The notes beneath the pieces were generated by a model. The model worked only from the letters and a program-made list of their open reading frames with translations, did not search any database and was not told the DNA's origin. The position numbers were made by a program, and so were the translations under genes. Shown in pieces: positions 8,496 to 18,250 of a stretch of 64,000 bases of DNA. This DNA is from Myxacorys californica WJT36-NPBG1 (lineage in GTDB: Bacteria > Cyanobacteriota > Cyanobacteriia > Leptolyngbyales > Leptolyngbyaceae). The stretch lies in contig JAHHHO010000016.1 in NCBI GenBank assembly GCA_019359315.1, forward strand, positions 1-64,000. Reading direction: 5' to 3'. Position 1 is the first letter of the stretch. Every line of letters begins with the position of its first letter.

Positions 8496-9416
8496 ATGAT
8501 CGTGTCCAATGCTACAGCCGAATTGCCCCACTTCGAGAATCCCTATCAGGTTGCACAAGCTGCGATACAACAGTCTGTTCCACCGACACTGTGGGCAGAA
8601 AATGAGCAATTTGTGTCTGGATTAAGGGAGCGCTTAAAGACTCATCCATTGTTAACCCATCCGTTGCTAAGCGCACTCAAACAGGGACGGTTCAACGGCG
8701 AGCAACTCAAAGTTGTTCATTTAGAATATCGCCATGCCATTGTTGAGATTTTTACAGATACGTTACTCGCCGCTCAACTGCAAGCCCACCAATTGGAACC
8801 CCGGCTCATGCGAGGAAGTAAACTGTATGCTCGGTTTATTCTGGGTCTGAACCTATTCGATGAGTATGGATTCCAGCCTGGTTCTCAAGGAGGAAGTTAT
8901 CAAGGCAATCCCAATCATGCCCACTATCTGTTGTTTGAACAGGTGCTGGACGAACTTCAGATTAGTTCAACCGAGCGAGAGAACTATGCTCCCAGCCAAG
9001 CGGCACAAGTATTGCGACAGGCGCTAGAAAGTGTTTATCATGACTTGACCTCGATCGTGGCACTTTTGGCGATCGCAGAGGCTGCCGTCGCTTTTACCAT
9101 GAGTTTGCGGGACAATGCACGTCTTGTTGGATTAACGGTTGACACTGGCTTCTACAAATGTCATGGGTTCACCTATGAGCAAGAAACAGTAGGCTGTGAT
9201 GATTTCCATGAACTGGGGCTTTGGTATGTGCTAATGCAGGCCCTCACTCCTGATCGATATGCTGAAATTACGAATTTGGGGGATCAATACTGTAATTTAT
9301 GGGCTGCGTTCTATGATACTCAGCTACAACGATTAGAAGAAACTGAGGGGCATCACTTTGAAGGTGACCGAGACATTCCACTTTCTATGTTCACACCATC
9401 CATTGAAAAGGTATAG
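8496..9416 (+). CDS. haem-oxygenase-like (TenA/PqqC/HDO-fold) protein
   Basis: A 306-residue all-helical protein of the type often annotated as iron-containing redox enzyme (Haem_oxygenas_2). Candidate metal ligands are spread as in that fold: VVHLEYRHAIVEIF (Glu and His), AIAEAAVAFTMSLRDNA, and DTGFYKCHGFTYEQETVGCDDFHELGLWYV with Asp and His near the C-terminus. Relatives of known function are diiron oxygenases or oxidases, or TenA-like thiaminases; the substrate here cannot be told. The start has a good ribosome site (GAGGAGAG, 7 bases upstream). The gene is monocistronic and convergent with ilvD, with a strong hairpin between them. Its last codons and stop lie in an 18-bp imperfect tandem duplication (about 9405-9441). 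Confidence 0.6.
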   Translation: MIVSNATAELPHFENPYQVAQAAIQQSVPPTLWAENEQFVSGLRERLKTHPLLTHPLLSALKQGRFNGEQLKVVHLEYRHAIVEIFTDTLLAAQLQAHQLEPRLMRGSKLYARFILGLNLFDEYGFQPGSQGGSYQGNPNHAHYLLFEQVLDELQISSTERENYAPSQAAQVLRQALESVYHDLTSIVALLAIAEAAVAFTMSLRDNARLVGLTVDTGFYKCHGFTYEQETVGCDDFHELGLWYVLMQALTPDRYAEITNLGDQYCNLWAAFYDTQLQRLEETEGHHFEGDRDIPLSMFTPSIEKV

Positions 9417-9778
9417 AAATCTGAAAAGGTGTAGAAATCTGGGTGGTCCTTGCAAAACGCTGGAGTTGTGAATGAGTGTTGATAGAAGACACAACAAGAT
9501 CTCTTTGACAATCAATCGTTTCAACTGGTTTGAAGCTAGGTTCTGTGGATAGTGCCAAATTAACTGACATCGAGGCACATTCGCATCGCTCAACAAACTC
9601 TCTCTGCCGCACTAATTGCAGGGAAAGTTTGCTGAGCAGCCTAGCATCAGGTCATCAAGATTGCCTAGCTGCCTCCAGGCAAAGAAGCAAAGCTAGGTCT
9701 AGCTTTGCTTCTTTAACGACACTCATGTGTCTCCAGGAAAAATAATAAAGTCACTGTACAGTGAGGGAGCGGTTTTCT
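9417..9778. other. intergenic region with bidirectional terminator
   Basis: This lies between two convergent genes. Apart from the hairpin at 9681-9714 and a second copy of an 18-bp repeat just after the upstream stop codon, I see nothing. The short frames here are not supported as genes. Confidence 0.5.
9681..9714. terminator. bidirectional terminator hairpin
   Basis: A perfect 15-base stem, AAAGAAGCAAAGCTA (9681-9695), pairs with its inverse at 9700-9714 across a GGTC loop. The A-run on one side and T-run on the other allow termination in both directions, which suits the convergent haem-oxygenase-like gene and ilvD. Confidence 0.8.
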
Positions 9779-11623
9779 CTACTCAAGCACTTCCAAGTTA
9801 CGTACCGCGCCTTGATCTGCACTAGTCGCTAGCAGGGCATACGCCTTGAGCGCCGCTGTTACCCGACGTTGCCGAGGCTGCTCAGGCTTCCAGGCATCCT
9901 TGCCCTTCGCTTCCATCGCCGCACGGCGGTTGGCTAATTCCTCCATCGATAGATCCACATTGATACTGCGATCGGGAATGTTGATCCGGATGCGATCGCC
10001 GTCGCAAACCAGAGCAATATTGCCGCCCGCTGCCGCTTCCGGAGAAGCATGACCAATCGAGAGTCCCGAAGTTCCGCCTGAGAAGCGACCGTCGGTTAAC
10101 AAGGCACAAACCTTACCCAGACCCTTGGATTTCAAGTAACTGGTCGGATAGAGCATTTCCTGCATTCCAGGTCCACCGCGCGGGCCTTCATAGCGAATGA
10201 TCACGACATCGCCCGGTTTCACTTCATCCCTCAGAATGCCGTTGACAGCGGCATCCTGACTTTCATAAATGCGCGCCCGACCTTCAAACACATGAATGCT
10301 TTCGTCTACGCCTGCCGTCTTCACAATACAACCGCGCTCCGCCAAGTTGCCGTAGAGCACAGCCAGTCCGCCCTCCGTGCTGTAGGCGTGTTCAATGCTG
10401 CGGATACAGCCATTCTCACGATCCAGGTCGAGGGAAGGCCAGCGGGTCGATTGGCTAAACGCTTGCTGCGTTGGAATGCCCGCAGGGCCAGCCTTGAAGA
10501 AGGTGTGGACGGCTTCGTCATCGGTACGCACGACATCCCAGCGATCGAGGGCTTCTTTCATCGTCTTACTGTGAACCGTCGGTATGTCCGTGTGGAGCAG
10601 TCCAGCCCGATCCAGCTCGCCAAGAATGCTGGGGATACCACCGGCACGGTGAACATCCTCGACGTGATAGTGAGGTGTGTTCGGTGCTACCTTGCAGAGT
10701 TGGGGAACCTGGCGTGAGAGGCGATCAATGTCGCTTAAGGTGAAATCGACCCCGGCCTCGTGGACGGCGGCTAGCAGGTGCAGAATGGTGTTGGTCGATC
10801 CGCCCATCGCAATGTCCAGAGCCATCGCATTTTCAAACGCTTTGAAACTGGCGATAGAGCGCGGCAGCACCGATTCATCGTCCTGCTCGTAATAGCGGCG
10901 GGTAATCCTGACAATGGTTCGGGCCGCGTTGAGGAACAGATCCTTCCGATCGAAATGGGTTGCCAGTACGGTGCCGTTACCAGGTAAGGAAAGACCGATC
11001 GCCTCGGTGAGACAGTTCATGGAGTTGGCGGTGAACATGCCAGAGCAAGAGCCGCAGGTCGGGCAGGCGGAACGCTCATACTCTTCGACCACCTCGTCGC
11101 TAACACTATCGTTTACGGCAACCACCATAGCGTCCACCAAGTCCAGTTTGTGGTCTGCAAGCTTGGTCTTGCCTGCTTCCATGGGTCCGCCAGAGACAAA
11201 TACTGCCGGAATGTTGAGACGTAGTGCTGCCATCAACATGCCGGGAGTAATCTTGTCACAATTGGAAATGCAGACTAGGGCATCGGCACAATGGGCATTG
11301 ACCATGTATTCAACTGAATCAGCGATGATCTCGCGCGAGGGAAGACTGTAGAGCATCCCGTCATGACCCATCGCAATGCCATCGTCCACCGCGATCGTGT
11401 TGAATTCTTTGGCAACTCCACCAGCGGCTTCAATCTCACGACACACCAATTGCCCCAGATCCTTTAGGTGAACGTGACCGGGCACAAATTGTGTAAAGGA
11501 GTTAGCGACCGCAATGATGGGCTTCTCAAAATCCTCGGTGTGCATTCCGGTGGCGCGCCAGAGGGCACGCGCACCCGCCATATTGCGTCCCTGGGTGGAG
11601 GTTTTCGATCGATAGGTCGGCAT
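9779..11623 (-). CDS. ilvD: dihydroxy-acid dehydratase IlvD (long, enterobacterial-type)
   Basis: A protein of 614 residues that removes water from 2,3-dihydroxy-isovalerate and 2,3-dihydroxy-3-methylvalerate in valine/isoleucine/leucine synthesis, using an Fe-S cluster. The start [20 protein letters not shown], the cluster cysteines ([30 protein letters not shown]) and the C-terminal [21 protein letters not shown] are all present. Length and wording follow the approximately 616-residue E. coli IlvD closely. Cyanobacteria usually carry a shorter form (about 560 residues), so this may be an acquired or second copy. The coding sequence also looks more GC-rich than its neighbours, judged by eye. 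Confidence 0.95.
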   Translation of the reverse strand: MPTYRSKTSTQGRNMAGARALWRATGMHTEDFEKPIIAVANSFTQFVPGHVHLKDLGQLVCREIEAAGGVAKEFNTIAVDDGIAMGHDGMLYSLPSREIIADSVEYMVNAHCADALVCISNCDKITPGMLMAALRLNIPAVFVSGGPMEAGKTKLADHKLDLVDAMVVAVNDSVSDEVVEEYERSACPTCGSCSGMFTANSMNCLTEAIGLSLPGNGTVLATHFDRKDLFLNAARTIVRITRRYYEQDDESVLPRSIASFKAFENAMALDIAMGGSTNTILHLLAAVHEAGVDFTLSDIDRLSRQVPQLCKVAPNTPHYHVEDVHRAGGIPSILGELDRAGLLHTDIPTVHSKTMKEALDRWDVVRTDDEAVHTFFKAGPAGIPTQQAFSQSTRWPSLDLDRENGCIRSIEHAYSTEGGLAVLYGNLAERGCIVKTAGVDESIHVFEGRARIYESQDAAVNGILRDEVKPGDVVIIRYEGPRGGPGMQEMLYPTSYLKSKGLGKVCALLTDGRFSGGTSGLSIGHASPEAAAGGNIALVCDGDRIRINIPDRSINVDLSMEELANRRAAMEAKGKDAWKPEQPRQRRVTAALKAYALLATSADQGAVRNLEVLE

Positions 11624-11689
11624 GGTGCATCCTACTCGTCTAAGGGCTTTTAATAGTCTAGACGGTTGTGTTGCAAAAACAAGTCAGCC

Positions 11690-11985
11690 GAATTTGACTA
11701 GCTAGGGTAGTGCTATTTAGGAAAGGACGTAGAAAGCTGACCACCATGTTGTAAGCGAGTCCACTAATACGGCTAATCCCTCGCAAACTCGTACCCTCAC
11801 TATGAGCCTGTAGCACTTGGCCGATCTATTCTGGGCTGAGGTGTCGATAGTAGTGAGGGTATCGAAGCTTTCATAGAAGGTTTGTTTGCAGTTGAGGCAG
11901 AAGTAGCGTTGATGTCCGTTCGGCATCTTGCCATGTTTATGCGTTTTGCAGTGACCACAGAGCCGACATTCCATCAGTCGAATTC
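11690..11985 (-). pseudogene. IS1-type transposase remnant (InsA-like N-terminus)
   Basis: The frame from 11974 reads MECRLCGHCKTHKHGKMPNG, then HQRYFCLNCKQTF. This is a four-cysteine zinc-ribbon typical of the N-terminus of cyanobacterial IS1-family transposases. After FDTL the frame shifts: another frame continues VLQAHSEGTSLRGISRISGL, matching the next stretch of the same family. It then ends, with no catalytic domain. It is a truncated, frameshifted remnant; I could not define its ends. Confidence 0.65.
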
Positions 11986-12032
11986 ACTAATTGGACTTGC
12001 CTCGAACCCGAACCGAAGGGATAAATCTGGCA

Positions 12033-13526
12033 TCAAATGGCCGTTGCGGCTTGATAAAAGGCAGTCATTTCAGTAAACCATTGCTGTCGCGATCGCGCCC
12101 ACGTGTAAAACATATGCCCACCTTGATAGTGTTTCAGCGTCAGATTTGGGCGAATCTCAGGATTGAGTTTCATTAGATCGGCGAGATAGTTTGAGGCGAA
12201 ATAGGGCGTGACTAAATCAAACACTCCATGCGAGATATACACCTGCATGTAAGGGTTTAACGTCATTCCCACCCGCAGATCATCGATAGAACCAAGATCC
12301 AATGCGCCTTTGAGGTCAAAGTTCCAGGCTTTGAAGGTTTCCAAGTTGAGCAAATGGTAAGACAAGTCCGTCTCAACGCCCAACGTATCGCGCAAGTGAC
12401 TGTTGATGGCCCCAGTGAACAGTCGATCGAGTCCGTCAAGCGTGGGATCAATGCCTTCGTAACTAACGCGATCGGGAAAGGGATCGATCGCGGTAATTGA
12501 AGCATCATACAGTCCCACAATTCGCTGTTGATCTCGCAACAGTTCTCTCGAAAAGACTTCGATGCTGACACGGCCCGCCTGTCGCTCAATCAGTGTCATT
12601 GGCAAACCCAGCAACTCTGATAGCTGCTGATAAGCGGTCTGTCGCTCATCCGGCGAGAAGGTATCTCCCATTGCCAGCAACGGAATCAGCGTCTTGCGGG
12701 CAAACTGCTCTGCGGCACTTGTGTGGGCCTGCAAGTCTCCCGGTTCTCCTGCCCATTGAGCGCGATCGTGATGAGCGGCGGCAGCCGCCAAAGATGGCAG
12801 CAGCGTTGCCCAAGCCGCAAGGTTATAGTCAGTTCCACCCAAGAGACTAAACTCCAACGCCGGGGAAATCAGGATTGCTCCCGAAAGACCGACGCCAAAT
12901 TCCTGCTGAAGCTTGCGAGCGAGCCGTGCCACTCGAAACCCCCCATAACTTTCACCGGCAATGAAAATGGGGGATAGCCATCGCTTATGGCGCGACAGAA
13001 AACGCTGAATGAACTCCCCTAATGATTTCAAGTCTCGATCAACTTCCCAAAATTCTTTTTCTTTGGGTTTCTCTGCCTCGTTTGGCTTTGTTTCATCAGT
13101 CTTTTCTGACGTGTCTTTGGGTCGCGGCAAGCTACGACTAAAGCCCGTGCCAATCGGATCAATAAACACCAAGTCTGTGAAGCTCAACCAGCTTTCAGCA
13201 TTCTCTTCTAGGCGAACGGGGGGTTTGGGTAAACTTCCGTTGGCACCAAACTGGATGCGCTTAGGACCCAAGGCTCCCATGTGCAGATAAGCCGAAGCAG
13301 CACCGGGTCCGCCGTTAAAGACGAAGGTCAGCGATCGCGGCGAGCCATCGTCGGTCTGAGCGAGATAAGCAACATGAAACATCTCAGCGATCGGCTTTTC
13401 TTGTTGATCAAACAGCGTTTGCCACTCGGCTAGGGCAACGTAGGACAGTGATCTATCAGGAAGCAATAGCGTATGCTCAGTTTGGCTAGACTTGCGAGGC
13501 ACAGAAGGGTTAGAAGTGTCGGACAT
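12033..13526 (-). CDS. peptidase S10 (serine carboxypeptidase-like) protein
   Basis: A protein of 497 residues from the ATG at 13526. The S10 signatures are visible: NGGPGAAS oxyanion region (about residues 71-78), FIDPIGTGFSRS, the nucleophile elbow GESYGG (Ser about 193), the acid in SHGVFDLVTPY and the base in QGGHMFY at the end. A charged insert (KDTSEKTDETKPNEAEKPKEKE, about 137-158) precedes the nucleophile. No signal peptide is seen, so it is probably cytoplasmic, unlike eukaryotic vacuolar members. An upstream ATG at 13571 would add 15 residues without a better ribosome site. The substrate is unknown. Confidence 0.8.
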   Translation of the reverse strand: MSDTSNPSVPRKSSQTEHTLLLPDRSLSYVALAEWQTLFDQQEKPIAEMFHVAYLAQTDDGSPRSLTFVFNGGPGAASAYLHMGALGPKRIQFGANGSLPKPPVRLEENAESWLSFTDLVFIDPIGTGFSRSLPRPKDTSEKTDETKPNEAEKPKEKEFWEVDRDLKSLGEFIQRFLSRHKRWLSPIFIAGESYGGFRVARLARKLQQEFGVGLSGAILISPALEFSLLGGTDYNLAAWATLLPSLAAAAAHHDRAQWAGEPGDLQAHTSAAEQFARKTLIPLLAMGDTFSPDERQTAYQQLSELLGLPMTLIERQAGRVSIEVFSRELLRDQQRIVGLYDASITAIDPFPDRVSYEGIDPTLDGLDRLFTGAINSHLRDTLGVETDLSYHLLNLETFKAWNFDLKGALDLGSIDDLRVGMTLNPYMQVYISHGVFDLVTPYFASNYLADLMKLNPEIRPNLTLKHYQGGHMFYTWARSRQQWFTEMTAFYQAATAI

Positions 13527-13928
13527 ATCCACGGTTGCTCTTCGGCCTCCAAGACAAAGCTTCGCTCTCATCTTAGAGGATTAGACCGTTTTAGAGGAGC
13601 AATCCGTTTAGCCAACTACACGGATGTCCACTAGGCTGATCTGCCAGATTGATGTGTAGAAGGCTCAAGGCTAAGGCTTCGACAACCGCCCATTCCTCGG
13701 TCTTCATAGCACTTGGATGGAGCTTCTAAACCCGTGCCTCTCGATAAAATGCATCGCACTCTAGGATCTAATCGACTTCTGTTGCAGATTGTCTAAGATT
13801 TGACCCAAAGCGCGAGTCCACCTCCGCGTCCACGAGCAGCAATAAAGTTCTCAATTATCAGAAAAAATGCAAAGAAGGGCAGCTTTGCGATCGACGTTTT
13901 CTGTTGCACTATAAATAAAATGGTAGAA
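13527..13928. other. intergenic region, no gene seen
   Basis: Roughly 400 bases between two minus-strand genes. It must hold the promoter of the S10 peptidase. At 13921-13934 a small dyad TGGTAG-AA-CTACCA overlaps the PLD stop codon. On the minus strand it is followed by ATTTTATTTATAG, so it may be a weak terminator of the PLD gene. Confidence 0.4.
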
Positions 13929-15611
13929 CTACCAAGTCACGCGATCGCGTAATTTTGTCAAAAGTTTTGCACCGACACCCGGAATCCTCTCTAGATCCTC
14001 TAAGGAGGAAAAAGGTTGCTGCCCACGCGCCGCAATAATTTGCTTTGCCCTACCTGCTCCGACACTGGGCAGGGCTTCTAGTTCCTCTTGCGTAGCAGTG
14101 TTGAGATTCACCTTCTGTTGAATGGGATCGGATGCTTTAATCTTCTCAAATTTTCTGGGTACTACCACTTCAGGACAGGCTTTCTGCTGAGCACTCACTT
14201 TTCGCGCAATGGCAGGAGGAAGTCCTAACGTAGCCGTCTTATAGAGCCGCTCAAATTCTCGTTGAAAATGGGCAGCGACGGTCGGATTATAAATTACCAG
14301 TAAGGTTTCATCATTGCCTCGGTTCGCAGCATCTGTCCAATTATGAGAGCCAGTAACGACCGTCTGCCCATCTACAATGCCGAACTTGTGATGCAATAAA
14401 TCTCCTGGTGGCAATTTGGGTATACCCACCGTTTTGATCGGAGGTTGCCAAGGATGATTGTTTGCCTCGGCTGTGCAGCGCTCGGAAAGGACAACCCCCA
14501 ACATGTCGAGTCCTTCGCTGTAAGAGCGGTACATAAAACTTGGGTCGATCAAGGCTCGGATTTGAACACCTTGAGTGTGAAGTGGCTCTAGAGAATCGAC
14601 CAACGCTTGATCGGAGAACACGAATAATGCCAATTCGACCGAGCGTTTTGCTTGACCTAAGGTTTGGCTGATTAGTCCGTTTGTGGTCTGCTGCCAAGGA
14701 ATTTTAGAGGAAGACGGCGAGAACCGAACCTCGATCGCCGTGTTTCCGACGTTGACCGTTTGCGGGGCACGGTGAGGCTTTTTTACTCCAAAAAGGCTGT
14801 TTTTCTGACCGCCAGCGCCGTCACCCCACATGTAGGCGAACTCTTGTAAAAACAGCTTTGCAAGATCTGGGCTGTCAATTTTGAGAAAGTTGTTTGCATT
14901 GCCTCGGCTAACAGCACGCCCAAAGTCTCCATGGACACCAAAGTCTCCATGGACATCTGATGTTGTCCAATTTGCAGACGTGACGATTAAGGTGCGCCCG
15001 TCGATCACCATAAATTTGTGGTGCATCAGGTTGCTACCCCGCCTTCCACCTTCCGTATCGTCAATGCGCGGAATCTTGGCATTATCCAGGACGACGAGCG
15101 CATCATTGTTATTGATTTCGTCGGAACTGAGTTGTCCATCGCCGTTGCGATCGATGAGCTTTTGCGATTCGGTGTAGCGACTTTTTTCTCGCTCTGGCAA
15201 TTTTGCAACTTCTTCAGCTGTGAACGTACTAAAGGGCCGCGAGTAGGTATTTTCAAGAATGACTTGAATTTGAACTCCATTTGCGGCGCGATCGCGCAGT
15301 GCCCTCGCTACTTTAGGTAAACGAAACTCCTGTACCGCTACATGGATGCTGGACTTAGCCGAATTGATAGCGTCTACTAGAATTTGCTCCAGGTCATCCC
15401 CCGATCGCGTCTGCTGGCGATAGGGTTCTTGATACTTAGACGCAGGCTCGTGATTGGTATAAACCTGAATGAAGGGATCTTGCGGTAGCGCTGTTGCCAT
15501 CACCGTTTGCGGCAGCATCGTCTGTGGTTGGACAGACTGACAGGCAGATAGTCCCAACACAATCAAGGCGCTGCAAAGCTTAAACTGAAGAGAGCGATTT
15601 AAGTTGACCAC
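13929..15611 (-). CDS. lipoprotein phospholipase D/nuclease with EF-hand loop and ComEA-like HhH domain
   Basis: A protein of 560 residues starting at GTG 15611. A lipoprotein signal (IVLGLSAC, lipobox LSAC, Cys about 24) is followed by two PLD half-sites: HHKFMVIDGRTLIVTSANWT near residue 195 and HHKFGIVDGQTVVTGSHNWT near 405. Both HxK(x)4D motifs are intact. Inside the first half is an EF-hand-like loop DRNGDGQLSSDE (about 153-164). The last 60 residues are a helix-hairpin-helix pair of ComEA type: VNLNTATQEELEALPSVGAG, then EDLERIPGVGAKLL. This suggests a membrane-tethered, DNA-binding, perhaps Ca2+-responsive nuclease outside the cytoplasm. Phospholipase activity is the alternative. Confidence 0.85.
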   Translation of the reverse strand: MVNLNRSLQFKLCSALIVLGLSACQSVQPQTMLPQTVMATALPQDPFIQVYTNHEPASKYQEPYRQQTRSGDDLEQILVDAINSAKSSIHVAVQEFRLPKVARALRDRAANGVQIQVILENTYSRPFSTFTAEEVAKLPEREKSRYTESQKLIDRNGDGQLSSDEINNNDALVVLDNAKIPRIDDTEGGRRGSNLMHHKFMVIDGRTLIVTSANWTTSDVHGDFGVHGDFGRAVSRGNANNFLKIDSPDLAKLFLQEFAYMWGDGAGGQKNSLFGVKKPHRAPQTVNVGNTAIEVRFSPSSSKIPWQQTTNGLISQTLGQAKRSVELALFVFSDQALVDSLEPLHTQGVQIRALIDPSFMYRSYSEGLDMLGVVLSERCTAEANNHPWQPPIKTVGIPKLPPGDLLHHKFGIVDGQTVVTGSHNWTDAANRGNDETLLVIYNPTVAAHFQREFERLYKTATLGLPPAIARKVSAQQKACPEVVVPRKFEKIKASDPIQQKVNLNTATQEELEALPSVGAGRAKQIIAARGQQPFSSLEDLERIPGVGAKLLTKLRDRVTW

Positions 15612-15727
15612 AAGCTAGATTCCAAGAATTAGGTTGACCGCTACGCTGGAGAGAATTTGTGCGGCATGAATATCCGTAGGATACCCCGGTCGTTGTTTAA
15701 ACCCCTCCGTTATTTCCCTCAACGCTC

Positions 15728-16924
15728 ATGCAGATCTACTTAGACTACAGTGCCACCACGCCAACGCGGCCCGAAGCGATCGCGCTGATGCAAGACGTAC
15801 TCACGCAACAGTGGGGCAACCCGTCGAGCATTCACATCTGGGGACAACGGGCGGCTACTTTAGTTGAGCGATCGCGAGTTCAAGTGGCACGGTTGGTGAA
15901 TGCTCCGCCCGAAGCGATCGTGTTCACGTCGGGCGGAACAGAATCTGATAATTTGGCGATTATGGGCGTTGCTCAGCAGTACAGCAGCCCGCAGCACATC
16001 ATTACTTCAAGCGTCGAGCATTCCGCGATCGAGCAACCGTTGCGGATGTTAGAGCAATGGGGTTGGGCGGTTACACGGCTTCCGGTTGATTCGGTGGGAC
16101 GAGTCAACCCCTTAGATCTTAAAGCCGCATTGAGACCAAACACAGTGTTGGTGTCGATCGTGTATGGGCAGAGCGAAGTCGGAACGGTTCAACCGATCGT
16201 GGAACTTTGTCAAATTACACAATCCTTTAAAGCATCACAGACGTTTGGAGCGTCGCAGAGCATTTTATTTCACACCGATGCCGTTCAGGTCGCTGGGCGA
16301 TTGCCGCTAGACGTGCAGCAGCTTCCTGTTGATTTGCTTTCGCTGTCGAGTCATAAAATCTATGGACCTCAGGGTGCAGGAGCGTTATACATTCGTCCAG
16401 GGGTGAAGTTGGTGCCGTTGCTGGGTGGAGGCGGACAAGAAGGCAAAGTGAGATCAGGGACTCAAGCCGTGCCAGTGATCGCTGGATTTGGCATCGCCGC
16501 AGAGTTGATTGCGGCAGAAATGGCCACAGAGATACCGCGATTAACGCGACTGCGCGATCGCCTATTCAACCATTTCTCTGATTTACCAGAATTGATGCCC
16601 ACCGGCGATCGCATTCATCGGCTGCCCCACCATGTCAGCTTCTGCTTACCCAACGCCGACGGAGAGCAACTCAACGGGAAGGTCTTGGTGCGGCAGATGA
16701 ATTTAGCGGGAATTGGCATCAGTGCTGGGGCCGCTTGCAGTAGCGGAACCCTGCTACCAAGCCCGATTTTGCGAGCGATGGGCTATCGAGATCGCGCCGC
16801 TAAAGCCGGAATTCGTTTAACCCTAGGACGAGACACCACCGAAGCAGACATCGACTGGACGGCACTCGTGCTCAAGCAAATTTTGGAGCGAGTGACGCCG
16901 CAACCGCAACTGAGTCAAGTTTGA
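15728..16924 (+). CDS. cysteine desulfurase, NifS/IscS family
   Basis: A 398-residue PLP enzyme that takes sulfur from cysteine for Fe-S clusters or thio-cofactors. Visible motifs are the N-terminal YLDYSATTPTRPEA, TSGGTESDN (PLP phosphate), the EHSAI histidine, DAVQ, the Schiff-base lysine in SSHKIYGPQG, and the catalytic cysteine in GAACSSGTLLPS close to the C-terminus. The loop around the cysteine is of the group I (NifS/IscS) type. No scaffold or regulator gene is adjacent, so its specific pathway is not shown. It stands alone on the plus strand; its stop is 8 bases before the end of the convergent gene. Confidence 0.93.
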   Translation: MQIYLDYSATTPTRPEAIALMQDVLTQQWGNPSSIHIWGQRAATLVERSRVQVARLVNAPPEAIVFTSGGTESDNLAIMGVAQQYSSPQHIITSSVEHSAIEQPLRMLEQWGWAVTRLPVDSVGRVNPLDLKAALRPNTVLVSIVYGQSEVGTVQPIVELCQITQSFKASQTFGASQSILFHTDAVQVAGRLPLDVQQLPVDLLSLSSHKIYGPQGAGALYIRPGVKLVPLLGGGGQEGKVRSGTQAVPVIAGFGIAAELIAAEMATEIPRLTRLRDRLFNHFSDLPELMPTGDRIHRLPHHVSFCLPNADGEQLNGKVLVRQMNLAGIGISAGAACSSGTLLPSPILRAMGYRDRAAKAGIRLTLGRDTTEADIDWTALVLKQILERVTPQPQLSQV

Positions 16925-16932
16925 TGCTGAAG

Positions 16933-18024
16933 CTAGGGCAAGGCTCCAGCTCGCTCGAAACCGAGCGACCCAAGAAAGCGATCGCTGTCAAAATAATCCT
17001 CAATCATCTGACAGATGCACTGAAACTTAATCGGCTCGTGCAGTCGGACTTGACCGAAGGCGCGATCAACAATCTCTACTGTGCTCAGCGTGTCTAAATC
17101 CACCGATAGAATCGGAATTTCAAGATCCTCGGCGCGGCTGAGAATTTCTTTAGTAGGAGGAATATGTCCGGTTAAAATTAGACACTGAGTTGAGGTTTCC
17201 AGGGCCGCGAGTTGGAGATCGGTGCGATCGCCACCTGTGACAACTGCCATATTGCGCCGTGCCCGGAAATACTTGAGGGCAGAATTGACGTTCATCGCGC
17301 CAATGGTTAGGCTCTCGACCATCAAATCTAAGCGATCGGGGCGACAGAGAACCTCTGCTTTGAGTTGGTGAACTAACTCTGCAACGCTCACACTCCGCAG
17401 CAAATCACTGCTTGGCAGCACCCCAAACACCGATATGCCTCTTTTTTCTAGGAATGGAACCATTGAGGTGTTTACAGTTTCGAGTTGATTGTTAGGAACA
17501 TCATTGATTAACACTCCTAACAGCCGATCCCCCAACTTCTCTCTGGCACTTAGCAATCCATCAAGGAGCAGCATCGACTGAAATCGCGCTACTAGAAGGA
17601 CAGAAGCTTGAATCGTGTCAGCGACCTCTAGCAGAGATAGATTAAATAATTTTCCTTCGTCGAGCGTTCCAGGTCCCTCTAAAAGAACTAAATCTCCGCT
17701 CTGACGTTGCGCTTGCTCCGCAAGTTGCTGGCGATAATCGGTCTGATCCTGCAAGTTCAGGCGATTCTCAACAGCTTCAGAATCTAGCATTAAGATAGAC
17801 GGCTGTAAGCGATTCTCAGGAAGATTGAGCGTCTGAGCCACAAATTGAAGGTCACCATCGCTGTCTGCCATCTGAGTTTGGCCCCAACCACCGCTTAACG
17901 GCTTTCCATAGGCAATGTCTAGCCCTTTTGCCTTGAGTTGATGGGCAATTCCCAAGGTGATCGCCGACTTGCCACTGTAGGCTTCGAGAGATCCGATGAG
18001 CAGATACTTTGCGGATTTTGGCAC
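16933..18024 (-). CDS. phosphotransacetylase-family P-loop/DRTGG protein
   Basis: A 363-residue protein with a GTG start at 18024 behind a strong ribosome site (GGAGAGGGG). The N-terminal half is a BioD/CobB-like P-loop ATPase: YLLIGSLEAYSGKSAITLGI with GKS loop, VLLEGPGTLDEG as switch. A DRTGG domain follows (about 215-325, VVTGGDRTDLQLAALE). This matches the N-terminal regulatory part of bacterial phosphotransacetylases and a stand-alone cyanobacterial family. The catalytic PTA domain is absent, so it is probably a nucleotide-binding regulator rather than the enzyme. Confidence 0.8.
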   Translation of the reverse strand: MPKSAKYLLIGSLEAYSGKSAITLGIAHQLKAKGLDIAYGKPLSGGWGQTQMADSDGDLQFVAQTLNLPENRLQPSILMLDSEAVENRLNLQDQTDYRQQLAEQAQRQSGDLVLLEGPGTLDEGKLFNLSLLEVADTIQASVLLVARFQSMLLLDGLLSAREKLGDRLLGVLINDVPNNQLETVNTSMVPFLEKRGISVFGVLPSSDLLRSVSVAELVHQLKAEVLCRPDRLDLMVESLTIGAMNVNSALKYFRARRNMAVVTGGDRTDLQLAALETSTQCLILTGHIPPTKEILSRAEDLEIPILSVDLDTLSTVEIVDRAFGQVRLHEPIKFQCICQMIEDYFDSDRFLGSLGFERAGALP

Positions 18025-18186
18025 GCCCCTCTCCCCGGTTAACGCTTGTTTAAGACACTGTTACGAGACTTAGAGAAACCCTTACATTACTCCTGTCAGG
18101 ACTTTGTTTGCAAGTTGTGCTTCTAAGTTCAGAAGAATCAGATTTTAACCTTCCTAATTGTAAGGGGAGAAGAATTTTATTGCTGT

Positions 18187-18214
18187 AAAAAAGAGGGACG
18201 GTCAACGCCCCTCT
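18187..18214 (-). terminator. rho-independent terminator of ebsA
   Basis: On the minus strand a stem AGAGGG/CCCTCT with extra pairs inside is followed by a run of six T (18192 down to 18187). It lies 37 bases past the ebsA stop codon. Confidence 0.85.
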
Positions 18215-18250
18215 GTCATGAACCACACGATGAAACTGCTCTAATGCGGC

